Of a stretch of 64,000 bases of DNA, positions 8,101-17,000 are shown in pieces. The notes beneath the pieces were generated by a model. That model worked only from the letters and a program-made list of their open reading frames with translations. It did no database searches and was not told where the DNA came from. Every line of letters begins with the position of its first letter. Position 1 is the first letter of the stretch. The stretch comes from Balneola vulgaris DSM 17893. Its GTDB lineage: Bacteria > Bacteroidota > Rhodothermia > Balneolales > Balneolaceae. Made by a program: the position numbers and the translations under genes. Location of the stretch: NCBI RefSeq assembly GCF_000375465.1, contig NZ_AQXH01000001.1:1015212-1079211 (forward strand). The letters are read 5' to 3'.

Positions 8101-10469
8101 AACATCTTTGTACCGTCCCCGTTGAAGGTCAAGCCAGTTGGGTCTGTCTCCTGGGCTATTACGGAGAACTCCTCCTCCGCTCCCGCATATACCGCCGTGG
8201 ATACATCCCAGGCCACCCCCAGCGCGTATTCCACTACCGCATTGCCCGATGGTCCTATTATAAACATCTTTGTGCCGTCCCCATTGAAGGTGATGCTGCG
8301 AGGGGTTGATTCTTGGGCTCCTACGGAAAATTCTTCCGCCTCTCCTGCGTGTAACGCCGTCGATACATCATAGCTCTCGGCAAATACCGGGGCTTTGTTG
8401 GCTTCATTAACAGTAACTACAAAAGAGTCATCTACACTAAGCTCTCCATCACTTCCTCTCACCGTAATATTTGCTACCCCGAATTGGTTAGTCTGATAAT
8501 CGAGAGTTAGTGCAGAGTCATTAATTGTTGCTGTTACCAAAGTAGGATTGTCATTTACTTCTACCGTGTAGATTAGTGAACCTGAAGTAGTCTCCACGTC
8601 GCTGAAGTTGGTGCTTAGGTCTATGACGGTGTTTGCTGCGTTTTCATCAACCGTTACATCAGCAATTGGTGTGCTTACAACAGGTGCATCATTTACAGCA
8701 TTTACCGTAAGTACGAAACTATCTTGTACGCTTAATCCTTCATTATCTTCAGCTTGAACGATAATGGTTGAAGTACCTGAAGAATCTGCTTTGAGTGAAA
8801 GTGTTAAAAGATCCGTTACATTATCTATAGAAGCTGAAATTAAAGTGGTATCACTATTTGAGATCAACGTGTAGGTAAGTTCACCTGCAGCTTCCTCTCC
8901 ATCTGCAAACACCGTTGTTAAATCTATAGTACTATCCGCGGCATCTTCATTTACTGCAAAGTCGGCAATGGCACTTGCTACAACTGGTGGTGTATTTCCT
9001 GCAGGCACCTCCACATAACTACTAGATGCTGCGCTGCCTGTATTGGTTCCATCACTCGGTACTACGTCCACGCGTAGGAACTTCCCTGCATCGGCTGCAG
9101 CTACGGTGTAGCTTGTCACAGTAGCCCCTGCTATCAGTACCGCATTGGTTCCCACTCCATCATCGGCCCGGTACCACTGAATGGTGGTCCCTGATTCTAC
9201 ATCTCCTTCGGTATCGTTGTAATCATAACTTACCGTTAGCACATCCCCTTCCGCAGGCGGTTGTGCAGGGTTCGAGGTATTACTCACAACAACATTCGTT
9301 GCTGTTGGCGCAAAGTTAGCCGGACCAAAGCCTAGATTTCTCAACCCAGGATACCCATCCATCTGCCACGTCCCTGTAAAGTCCCAGCCCGTAAAGGTGC
9401 TTTGGGTTTGCATTTCGGTAGTGGTTTTTGCCGTACCCCCTGCACTACTGGCTTGGCCAGTGGTCATGGAATCCCAATAACTACTGTTGTAGGTATTGCC
9501 TAGCGTCTCCAATGTGTAATCATCTTCAAAACCCACCAGACCTCCTAGGTTCACCGCCGAGACATCCCCACTTACCGCTCCAGTTGCATATGAATTGGTT
9601 ATGGTTACCCCTCCAAATACGGCCCCTACTAAACCTGCAACATCATCGTAGCCACTTACCGCTCCGGTTGCATAACTATCACTGATGGTTAGGGAAATAC
9701 CGCCACCGGCACCCCCAACTAAACCACCCACTTGTGACCCAAATCCTGTCGACTCTGTAACACTCCCGGTTGCATAACTCTCCGAAATACTTCCACCATC
9801 CATATAACCAACTAATCCACCATAGTAAGCAAACCCACCGGTTCCCACTACTGTGGCCGACGACCAAGCATGGCTCAAATTCCCCGCAAATTGATTCCCT
9901 ATCACACCACCTACATTATCTCCACCAGTTACAGTACCTGTAACGAATACTGAGTCGATTACTGGAAGGGTATCCATTTCGGGGTTCCCAACAACCGTTC
10001 CGCCTATCAGTCCTCCAACATTCGTAAACCCAGTGATGTCTACATTCGCCAAGCCTACGTTTTTAATAACCCCAGAGCTCCCCAAATATTTAAATAACCC
10101 TACCCCTGCACTATCCGCTTGACTCATATACAATCCAAGTATAGTATGGCCACCTCCATCAAAGGTGCCTGTAAAAGCTACGGGCATAAAGGTACTCGTG
10201 TCGTCATAGCCGATGGCGATCCAGCCAGCCCCCGCATTCCAGAAATCCCCCGAAGGATCTCCTGTGGCTGTGCTTAAGTCAAGATTTCCCGTCATGATAA
10301 AATGACTGTCGAGATAATTCCTAACGTTGTCAAGATCAGCCGCAGTTGCAATCTGATACGGATCGGCTTGCGTTCCCGAACCTCCCGAAAATTGAGCCAA
10401 GGCTGGATTAACCCCAACCATGAGTAGTATAAATATCGTTTTATATATGAGTGTAATCGCCTTTTTCAT
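2139..10469 (-). CDS. Giant secreted multidomain surface protein (GLUG / cadherin-like / DUF285) with T9SS sorting domain, 2776 aa
   Basis: The signal peptide spans residues 1-26 (ending NPALAQ). Residues 27-380 carry GLUG-type repeats (VGGLVG, SYATGxVSG). An Ig-like segment follows (~388-490) and then cadherin-like repeats (~490-695; VNEDAADSTIDL). Five propeller-like units of about 50 aa (DVSTAVY...FNGDGTKMFIIG) occupy ~698-968, followed by two more cadherin-like domains. Three blocks, each made of a PKD-like domain (VDWGDG) plus DUF285/BspA-like repeats (NWDVSxVTNMxxMF), lie at ~1176-1500, 1513-1790 and 1796-2085. A fourth DUF285 block is at ~2190-2490. The T9SS type A sorting domain (NYPNPFNP) starts near residue 2690. 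The domain content suggests an exported adhesin or matrix protein; the ligand is unknown. The first ~490 and last ~290 residues are nearly identical to the protein encoded at 11010-18875. Confidence 0.92.
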   Translation of the reverse strand: MKKAITLIYKTIFILLMVGVNPALAQFSGGSGTQADPYQIATAADLDNVRNYLDSHFIMTGNLDLSTATGDPSGDFWNAGAGWIAIGYDDTSTFMPVAFTGTFDGGGHTILGLYMSQADSAGVGLFKYLGSSGVIKNVGLANVDITGFTNVGGLIGGTVVGNPEMDTLPVIDSVFVTGTVTGGDNVGGVIGNQFAGNLSHAWSSATVVGTGGFAYYGGLVGYMDGGSISESYATGSVTESTGFGSQVGGLVGGAGGGISLTISDSYATGAVSGYDDVAGLVGAVFGGVTITNSYATGAVSGDVSAVNLGGLVGFEDDYTLETLGNTYNSSYWDSMTTGQASSAGGTAKTTTEMQTQSTFTGWDFTGTWQMDGYPGLRNLGFGPANFAPTATNVVVSNTSNPAQPPAEGDVLTVSYDYNDTEGDVESGTTIQWYRADDGVGTNAVLIAGATVTSYTVAAADAGKFLRVDVVPSDGTNTGSAASSSYVEVPAGNTPPVVASAIADFAVNEDAADSTIDLTTVFADGEEAAGELTYTLISNSDTTLISASIDNVTDLLTLSLKADSSGTSTIIVQAEDNEGLSVQDSFVLTVNAVNDAPVVSTPIADVTVDENAANTVIDLSTNFSDVETTSGSLIYTVEVNDNPTLVTATINDSALTLDYQTNQFGVANITVRGSDGELSVDDSFVVTVNEANKAPVFAESYDVSTALHAGEAEEFSVGAQESTPRSITFNGDGTKMFIIGPSGNAVVEYALGVAWDVSTAVYAGAEEEFSVIAQETDPTGLTFNGDGTKMFIIGPSGDAVVEYTLGVAWDVSTAVYGGSEEEFSVSAQETIPTDFTFNGDGTKMFVIGFNDDAVVEYSLGVAWDVSTAVYAGMQEEFSIGAQETIPYGLIFNGEGTKMFIIGPSGDAVVEYTLGVAWDVSTAVYKGAEEEFSVGNEEISPLGLTFNGDGTKLFVIGENGIAIVEYSLAPGTPRTTTFAENGTGTVIDVFANNGNGGAADEGLTYSISGGTDGSLFNIDASTGILTFKAVPDFENPADADGNNEYEVIVQADDGQEVNNTSSITLTITVTNANETPFVTTPISDVVVDENSGEYKIIVSPNFKDPETASELLSYSVTAIDDPTVVIGLFRSDTLSLYPQQDKFGTTNITVSASDGEFSVANTFNVTVNEVLSVNPANAFITTWTTTGVDETVTIPTTGGTEITDFDFTVDWGDGSIERFTGDDPDPSHTYATAGTHTIQIEGTFPYMNAGADGDLNQLSSIEQWGNNAWENMVNTFAWARNMVYNATDAPNLSNVTSTAGMFFAAEKVNGDLSSWNTSTITDMSFMFDGATIFNGNITTWDVSSVTNMKEMFQNADSLNQDLSQWNVSAVTNMQGVFQDTDSFNGNVSTWNTSAVTNMFGMFANAAAFNQPLANWDVSKVTDFGAMFLNAASFDQDISDWNISSATRLDNGSFGFLQGSSFSQQNYDMLLHKWNQLANLPENLSLNVGSAKYGPASAAHDNLTGFKGWTLTDGGRYNMFVTTWVTSTEQPTIQLGTVGGENITDFDVVVDWGDGTVERFVGDAPVITHTYSEFGTETIRIAGIFPEMNASAEGATISNLRSVVLWGDIQWESMASMFAGADSLEFRNLDTPDLSSVSSMENMFFSLGIQSSFNSDISGWDVSSVTNMELMFAGAKDFNQDISGWDVSSVTNMGGMFAATESFDQNLGNWNIQNVDTFDFFGTIGSSTVQIEIGFKQDAELSTSNYDSTLIGWAEKVTANSNIKISFGNSLRSIISTSSYNSLTDLGWTINDGGSSSEFTTRWQTTSPNETVTIPTGGGTEITDFDFIIDWGDGTIETVTGDDPDPMHTYANAGTYTVMIGGVFPHMNAEVDGDLDQLISLESWGSIQWEDMTRMFAWARNMVYNATDAPDLSNATSTAAMFFAAEKLNADLNNWDVSTITDMSFMFDGATAFNGDVSSWNTSNVTTMRDMFQFATSFNQDISGWDVSKVTDLRNMLNNASAFDQNLGDWQIGSVEFMQAGSQGFLEGTALSIINYDSLLIKWSEQTLPMNLTLDVDSTNYSRRSEQSRQKIIDAFNWTIIDGGIGLSKIDLIARNDRFSVDSVLIMDVLGDDVPLSDSEANFTWTAINLADSTNLTGFVAPSFNADSSYWELETRDIKLNYTTGVNFNISVEVEIPELSVLETGKENVELYNNFYFAENGVTIKAPDAEINEQGFVIIDGEPVIHTKRDRAGLESLRNKDVNNPEFVTSVTTGITDMSNLFRPVQVNLSGGGKKYVFRDFNQDISSWDVSSVTNMAGMFSGRIIDYYCEPHIFYGSSFCHGLIAVPFNQDISNWDVSNVTNMSEMFLNATDFNQDISNWDVSKVTDMSRMFYRKEYALVLWGKSAFNADISSWNVSSVRNMEHMFYGSNSFNQNLSNWDVSNVTNMNGMFNGASSFDNGNRPGQKTKVGNGKEVVSSLNWNVSQVTNMASMFQGAESFNQDISSWDISSVQYFDNAPDTSSTQAKVNSSAPDSISGFLVGSGMSSDNVSKMFVGWKDKVNSAVQSINIGSIELNSEGATALRALRESSNIVVSWGGEEGVDDEPVFSPLPEPFEILTEDTRILQLWDYVSDVSTPDNALKFSFSVVSDSLQTIGFDTNSGELAITAPAYADTFFVAIQVANIDNIVALDTVEVHSSPMFTSSEDMVVDIPSEFDLMQNYPNPFNPTTVIRFGVPQAGEVRLEVFDLLGRKVATLLNNERRSAGWHQVTFDARNLASGIYIYRISTGNFVKSHRMTLIK
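2224..3083. repeat. 860-bp direct repeat, copy A (3' ends of the giant paralogues)
   Basis: It aligns with 11095-11954 at a constant offset of 8871 bp with no net indel and only scattered substitutions. It encodes the last DUF285 unit, the linker and most of the sorting domain. Similarity drops sharply beyond 3083 and below 2224. Confidence 0.9.
7570..8375 (-). repeat. Five tandem ~50-aa propeller-like units within the 2776-aa gene
   Basis: Each unit of about 150 bp encodes the pattern DVSTAxYxGxEEEFSV...P.xxTFNGDGTKMFxIG...VVEYxLGVAW. The DNA copies are very similar, indicating recent amplification. The repeat also leaves open antisense frames that are not genes. Confidence 0.85.
9004..10469. 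repeat. 1466-bp direct repeat, copy A (5' ends of the giant paralogues)
   Basis: It aligns with 17410-18875 at a constant offset of 8406 bp with no net indel. It encodes the signal peptide, GLUG region and Ig-like segment. A shared 13-bp string (GTATTTGGTTATT, 10477-10489) extends the homology slightly upstream of the start codon. Confidence 0.9.
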
Positions 10470-10818
10470 AAAATGCGTATTTGGTTATTTACTTATTGGT
10501 GTAAGGGAGAGTACAAAGTTTATGCTTTTGCAATATCACGCCAAACATTGTCTTCTTTGGCTTGAAATTTTTAAAGGAAGCAAGTTCTGCAGGGCATATT
10601 CATCCGAATAGCAATGATAATAGCGTAGACTTTTCTGAAGCTGCGCAACCAGAAATATACTTCTTAAATGTTCTATGAGATTGCACTTTGGTTGTTGAAA
10701 TGAAATAAGTGGACCCCGTGAATCACCCTCTCTTACTCTTTAACAAATAGTGTTACTCACACCGAACAAAATTCATTGATAATTTATGAAAAAAATTACG
10801 ACAACCCGTTCAATTGTC

Positions 10819-10860
10819 CATAGGTATTAGTACTCATTATTATAGGTACAAGTACCTATA
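10819..10860 (-). promoter_or_regulatory. Operator-like tandem dyad, site 2 (upstream of the 2776-aa gene)
   Basis: TATAGGTACAAGTACCTATA (10841-10860) is a perfect inverted repeat with two 9-bp arms and a 2-bp centre. A second copy, CATAGGTATTAGTACTCATT (10819-10838), matches at 14 of 20 positions and is offset by exactly 22 bp. A 2-nt centre is too tight for an RNA hairpin loop, so a DNA site for a dimeric regulator is more likely. The site is about 350-390 bp upstream of the start codon. Confidence 0.6.
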
Positions 10861-10956
10861 AACATCGTAGAGATGCTCATATATCAACTTATTATGATGA
10901 CAGAGAAAGTGGAAAAAGCTAGAAGTATTGAACTCCTTAAAGGATTAGATCCATTT

Positions 10957-10990
10957 AAAAAACGCCTCAACCGAGTCTTCGATTGAGGCG
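10957..10990 (-). terminator. Rho-independent terminator of the 2621-aa gene
   Basis: An 8-bp stem CGCCTCAA/TTGAGGCG (10963-10970 and 10983-10990) has an inner CGA/TCG pairing. On the minus strand it is followed by a U run (AAAAAA at 10957-10962 on plus). It lies 20 bp past the stop codon. Confidence 0.85.
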
Positions 10991-11009
10991 ATACAAGTCA
11001 ATATAGGTA

Positions 11010-14000
11010 CTACTTTATCAAGGTCATTCTATGCGACTTCACATAATTACCTGTCGCAATTCGGTATATATAAATTCCAGATGACAAATTACTCGCATCA
11101 AAGGTTACTTGATGCCATCCCGCACTTCGGCGTTCGTTATTTAACAAGGTGGCTACCTTACGGCCTAGAAGGTCGAACACCTCTAAGCGCACTTCGCCTG
11201 CTTGTGGAACACCAAATCTAATCACCGTAGATGGATTAAATGGATTTGGGTAATTCTGCATTAAGTCGAACTCAGTAGGGATATCCACTACCATATCTTC
11301 AGAGCTCGTGAACATTGGGCTTGAATGCACTTCCACGGTATCTAAAGCTACGATATTATCAATGTTAGCCACTTGTATAGCCACAAAGAAGGTATCGGCA
11401 TAAGCTGGTGCTGTAATAGCTAGTTCTCCACTGTTGGTATCGAAGCCTATGGTTTGCAATGAATCTGACACTACACTAAAACTGAAATTCAGGGCATTGT
11501 CAGGAGTGGAAGCATCGCTAACATAATCCCAAAGCTGTAGAATGCGGGTATCTTCAGTTAAGATCTCAAAAGGTTCTGGAAGCGGTGAAAATATAGGCTC
11601 GTCATCTACGCCTTCTTCCCCACCCCACGATACTACAATGTTACTCGACTCACGCAGGGCTCTGAGTGCTGTAGCCCCTTCAGTGTTAAGTTCAATACTT
11701 CCAATATTGATACTTTGTACGGCAGTATTCACTTTGTCTTTCCACCCCACAAACATCTTACTCACATTATCAGAGCTCATGCCTGAACCCACTAGGAAAC
11801 CAGAGATTGAATCTGGGGCCGAAGAATTTACTTTGGCCTGAGTACTAGATGTATCAGGGGCATTATCAAAATACTGCACGCTCGAAATATCCCAAGAACT
11901 TATGTCCTGATTGAAGGACTTTGCCCCTTGGAACATGCTCGCCATGTTGGTGACGTTAGAAACATCCCAGTTTAATGTTGTTGTATTCGTACCCCCTTTA
12001 TTATTTCTTTTTGCAGCACCTGGACTAAAGCCATTGTTAAAAGACCATGCATTACTAAACATCAACTCAGTATTTATAGTACTGCTTAGATCCCAATTCC
12101 TTAAATCCTGGTTGAATCTTGTTGCAAAGCCAAACATTGCATATGTAGTTGTGACGTTACTCACATTCCAGTTACTAATATCTTGATCAAAATTAGACCA
12201 AACAAACATTCGAGACATGTTTGTCACACTACTTACATCCCAAGACCCAATATTCTGATTAAAGTTTTCTCTATAATCAAATAAACTTGACATATCAGTT
12301 ATTCCTGTTGTAACCGTACGAGCAAGTTCAGGATTATTTTCATTTTCATCCAGCAATGCAATAATTCCTTGTCGGTCTCTAAGTGTAAAAGTCACTTCCT
12401 CGGCAACTCCATCCTTATCCAAATCATACATTAATGTTTCACTTTCACCCACTTGTGTACCCGGTTTTGCAATAATGGTAACCCCGTTATCAGCAATAAA
12501 GAATTTACTTTCTTCCACATCCGTTACGGTAACGGTTAGGGTTATACTAGCTGTGTTATTTGAAGATTGCCCATCATCGGCCTGAACGGTAACCTCATAC
12601 ATGTTGTCAGCATCCACATCAGATGGATTTTCAAAGTCTGGAGCCGCTTTAAAAGTAAGTGCTCCTGTTGAGCTATTTATTGCAAATAAGTCACCATCGG
12701 CACCACCCACAATGGAATAAGTTAAACCAACATCTGCGGCACCGCCCTCGCCATCGGTGGCTTGTATGTCGATCACTGTGCCCGTAGTGTTTTCAGCAAA
12801 GTTGACAAGTGTTGGAGTGCCTGATGCTAAATTATATTCTAACACTGAGTCAGTAAATCCAATGATATACATTTTTGAACCATCTGCATTAAATTCTATA
12901 CCATATGGAGCCGATTCTTGGTTGTTTACATTAATTGTTTGATCATCTCCTGCATAAACCACGGTCGATAAATCGTAAGCTGTACCAAGAGAATATTCTA
13001 CTACAGATCCATCAAGTGTATAACCATCTGTAGATATACCTGAATTTTCTAAAACAAATAGCTTTGTACCATCTCCGTTGAAGATTAAATCTTTTGGAGA
13101 TATCAATTCAGACAATAATGAAAAATGATTTCTTGTCCCACTTTGTGTAACAGTCGACACGTCAAAAGCCATTCCTAAGACATACTCAACAATCAAAAGC
13201 TCTTCCGTAGTTTCATTAGAGCCGAGTACATACATCTTAGTCCCTTGACTGTTAAAAGTTAAACCATACGGCCTCGTAAACTCTACACCTACAGAATACC
13301 CTTCTCCAGCTGCATGTACAGCCGTAGACACGTCAAAAGCAGAACTAAGGTTATATTCTATCACCTTATCATTCGCTACACCTATCACATACATTTTTGT
13401 TCCATCAGTATTAAACGTGAAATCATGTGTAGTTACTTCTTGAGCATCAAAATTAAACTCTTCCTCGATTCCAGAATAAACTGCTGTAGATACATCATAG
13501 GCTACCCCCAACTCATACTCGACAACAGCATTATCATATCCAAGTACAAACATTTTCATTCCGTCATTACTGAACTCTAATGACAGTGGGTTTACATCTT
13601 GGGCACTTACATCAAACTTTTCCTCATCACCTGCATATACTGCTGTAGATACATCATAAGAAGTAGCAAAAATAGGAGCATTGTTCTCTTCCACATCTGT
13701 AACGGTAACTGTTAGAGTAATACTAGTTGTATTATTTGAAACTTCTCCATCATCGGCTTGTACGGTTACTTCATAAACATTATCAGAATCTGAATCAGAT
13801 GGATTTTCAAAGTCTGGGATAGCATTGAAACTTAGTTCACCTGATACGCTATTTATTGTAAAGGCTGTTGCATCTAAACCACCAATTATGGAATAAGTAA
13901 TACCTATATCCGTAGCTCCTCCATCACCATTGGTGGCTTGCACGTCGATCACTGTGCCCGATTCGTTCTCAGCAAAACTTACCTTTTCAGGAGTTCCCAT

Positions 14001-17000
14001 ATTGTACTCTATGACCGAAAACGTCCCCAAATCAAGCAAGAACATCTTAGTCCCATTTCCATTAAATGCTATCGCCTCATGCAATAAAAAACTGGAATTA
14101 GTTTTTTCATGACTAGCTTTGTATACCGAAGAAGACAAACTATAGGGCGTACTCAGCGAATACTCTACTATTATACTATCTGAGGTACTGACAAACATCT
14201 TTGAACCATCTTTATTGAGGGCTAAATTTTTTGGATTAATTATTTGTGTAGCTACACTAAATGAATCAGCAAGCACCGCCGTAGATACATCATAAGCTGC
14301 TCCAAGATTGTATTCTAACACCGAGTTTTCATTAGTTGAAATTTGTCCATTACCATTATAAGTAAGCGCGAACATCTTAGTTCCATCTGCGTTAAACTCG
14401 AAATCTGTTGTATAAGCTTCTCGATCAGGATTAAAATAGTACCCCTGCTCGCTACCGGCGAAAACCGCAGTCGAGATATCAAACGGAACGCTTAAATTCA
14501 ATTTTGAAATAAAAGACCCATTACCCCCTCCCATTACAAACATTTGGGATCCATCACTGCTAAATGACATAGCCCCAAGATGAGACTGATTAGCTAGCTC
14601 AAAAGTATTCACTCCCTCTGCAAATCCTGAGTGCGCTGCTGTCGATACATCATTCGCAACACTCAATTTATACTCATGAATGAAAGAAAAATCTACAACA
14701 AACATCCTGGTACCATCCGCACTAAAAGTGATATCATAGGGTAAATCCGTTGTGTCTGTTGGCAAAGCAAACTCTTTTTCCAGGCCAGCATACTCCGCCT
14801 TAGTTAAATCATAAGGAGTACCAAATACAGGGGCATTGTTTACTTCATTTACTGTTATGATGAAACTATCATCAACACTTAACTCTCCATCACTGGCGCT
14901 GACCGTGATATTCGCCACTCCAAATTGGTTGGTGTGATAATCCAAAGTTAATGTATTTCCAACGATTGAAGCTGTAACCAATGTAGTATTGTCGTTCAAT
15001 ACAATGGTGTAAGCAAGTGCACCCGAAGCTGTCTCGGCATCACTAAAGTTTGCACTTAAATCGATAACTGTATTTGGCGCATTTTCATCTACCGTAACAT
15101 CCGTTATGGGTGTGCTCACAATTGGTGCAGAATTAGCTTTCACCTTACCCGGCACCGGTGTTTGTGGATTATCCTTTAAGTAAGGATGACTCACGGTGTC
15201 CCCCGTCATAATTGCCCAGGTATTTGTAAAATCAAAACCAGCATTAGCAAATGAGATTGAATCTCTCATTGCCGATTTTGTTAAACTCGAAGTTTCAATA
15301 CCGTTTGAATTCCAAAGGGCATTGGTTTCTACACCAGAAAGTGTGCCTGCGAAATAATTGTGGGATTGGGTTGCCACACTATAGCCAATAATACCGCCTT
15401 CAAAATTACTCCCTGATACAGTTGACAGTGAATAACTGTCGGAAATTGTACCTCCATCATTAACACCTCCTACGATACCACCTGCTCGTTCGCCTGAAAC
15501 TGATCCGATTGAATAGCTTTTGCTAATAAATGTATTTTCATCGCCATACGATTCAATATTACCGGCAATACCACCAACAATGGGTCCGGTAACCGTTCCA
15601 TCAAAAGAACTTTCTGTAATAGCCCCATCATTCCATAACGCTCCAGCGATACCGCCTACACCATTTGAGGAAGGGGATGTAGATGTAACCGAACCTGTTA
15701 CATGCACTTTAGAAACAATTCCGCCACTTACATAGCCAATTGCCCCAACGTTGTTATCATTTGAAACTGTAACATTAACATTTGTAAGCTTTAAATCTTT
15801 TACAGTTCCTACGTGATGCCCGATTAAGCCTACATACTCCTGAATATTGTTATTAATAAAAAGTCCACTAATAGTGTGGTTATTTCCATCTAAGCTCCCT
15901 GAAAATACAATGGAAATACCTCTGGTTAACGGAATCCAACCTTCACCTTGATTATAAGGAGCTACATCAAGGTCAATATCTGAAGTCAATTTAAAATGAT
16001 CTTTAATGCCAGCCATTGGATCATTCAAAGTTCTGATAGAATCAAGCTGTATAGCTGTTGAAATCAAGAATGGCTCAGCTTCGGTTCCAATTCCACCATC
16101 AAATATACTTGCCAAGATATATCCACTGGAAATGGTGGCACCAGCATCCATTCCATCATTCGGAGTTACATCCAATCTTAGATATTTAAAATTATCCGCT
16201 GAGGTTGGAGTGTAAGTTTTCGCTGTAGAATCAATGATAGCTACCTCACCTGCCCCATTTGCATCATCGGCTCGATACCATTGGAAAGTACTTCCTGATT
16301 CTGTATCACCATCGGCATCGGTAAAGTCGTATGTTGCTGTGATTTGAGTTCCGATTTTAGGATAACCAACTACTTGTACATTTTCAGCTACAGGAGCTCT
16401 GTTGCTCTGATTTATAGTGATGACAAATCCCATTTCATAGGTGTTTACCCCACCATTTTCTGTACCCCCGTCATCAATGACCTGAACAGTTATAGCAGCT
16501 ACACCTGAGGTATCTGGAGAAGGGGTGAATGTTAATGTCCCCGCATATTGGTAACCACCTGAAGGTGCCGTACCAGTAATTTCGATTTTAGGCTGCACTT
16601 CGAACAAACTCGAATCTCCTGTACTAACCGCATATTCCAACGGTTTCTGACCGGATTCATTAGAAGGGCCAGGCTCGAAATATGCAATAAAAAGATCCTG
16701 CACATATTGTCCTGAATTATTGTCCACAACTGGGTTAGGGTAATTTATTTTTGCAAACGGCTCATCATTTACAGCACTAATGTTGATTTCAAAAGTCTCT
16801 ATGGTTTGATCTGTACCCCCATTTGCAGTTCCCCCATCATCACTCACAGTTACGGACACTGTGACCACTCCATTACTATCAGGAGCCGCCGTATAACTTA
16901 ATATTCCTGTAGAAAGGTCAATGGTTGGAAGATTAGTAAAAACTGAGTCATTATTAGTATTTATAAGAATACTTAAGTTTTGAGCAGACTCATCAGTGCC

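Larger units (their letters stand above)
10470..11009. other. 540-bp non-coding region between the two giant genes
   Basis: The region contains the long leader of the 2776-aa gene, the operator-like dyads (10819-10860) and the terminator of the 2621-aa gene (10963-10990). The dyad lies about 100 bp past that terminator, the same geometry as in the 1506-2138 gap. I find no credible ORF; the plus-strand frame at 10420-10611 runs antisense over the start of the giant gene and shows no family resemblance. Confidence 0.6.

Noticed and set aside
7498-8373. Long plus-strand frames (110 and 166 aa) opposite the propeller-like repeats
   Set aside because: They are antisense shadows kept open by the periodic codons of the minus-strand repeat; no start signal, no family resemblance.
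7570-8375. Possible CRISPR array because of regular spacing
   Set aside because: The period is about 150 bp, the units are coding throughout, and there are no short identical repeats with unique spacers or cas genes.
9428-9867. Pairs of short frames repeated at 17834-18273
   Set aside because: Their conservation only reflects the duplicated GLUG-coding segment of the giant genes.
10420-10611. 63-aa plus-strand frame across the start of the 2776-aa gene
   Set aside because: It runs antisense over the signal-peptide codons and the leader and has no recognisable domain.
10841-10860. Reading the 20-bp dyad as a classical NarL 7-2-7 site
   Set aside because: The halves fit the NarL heptamer (TACCTAT), but they face outward with a 4-bp centre, not inward with 2 bp, so only a LuxR-type dyad in general is claimed.
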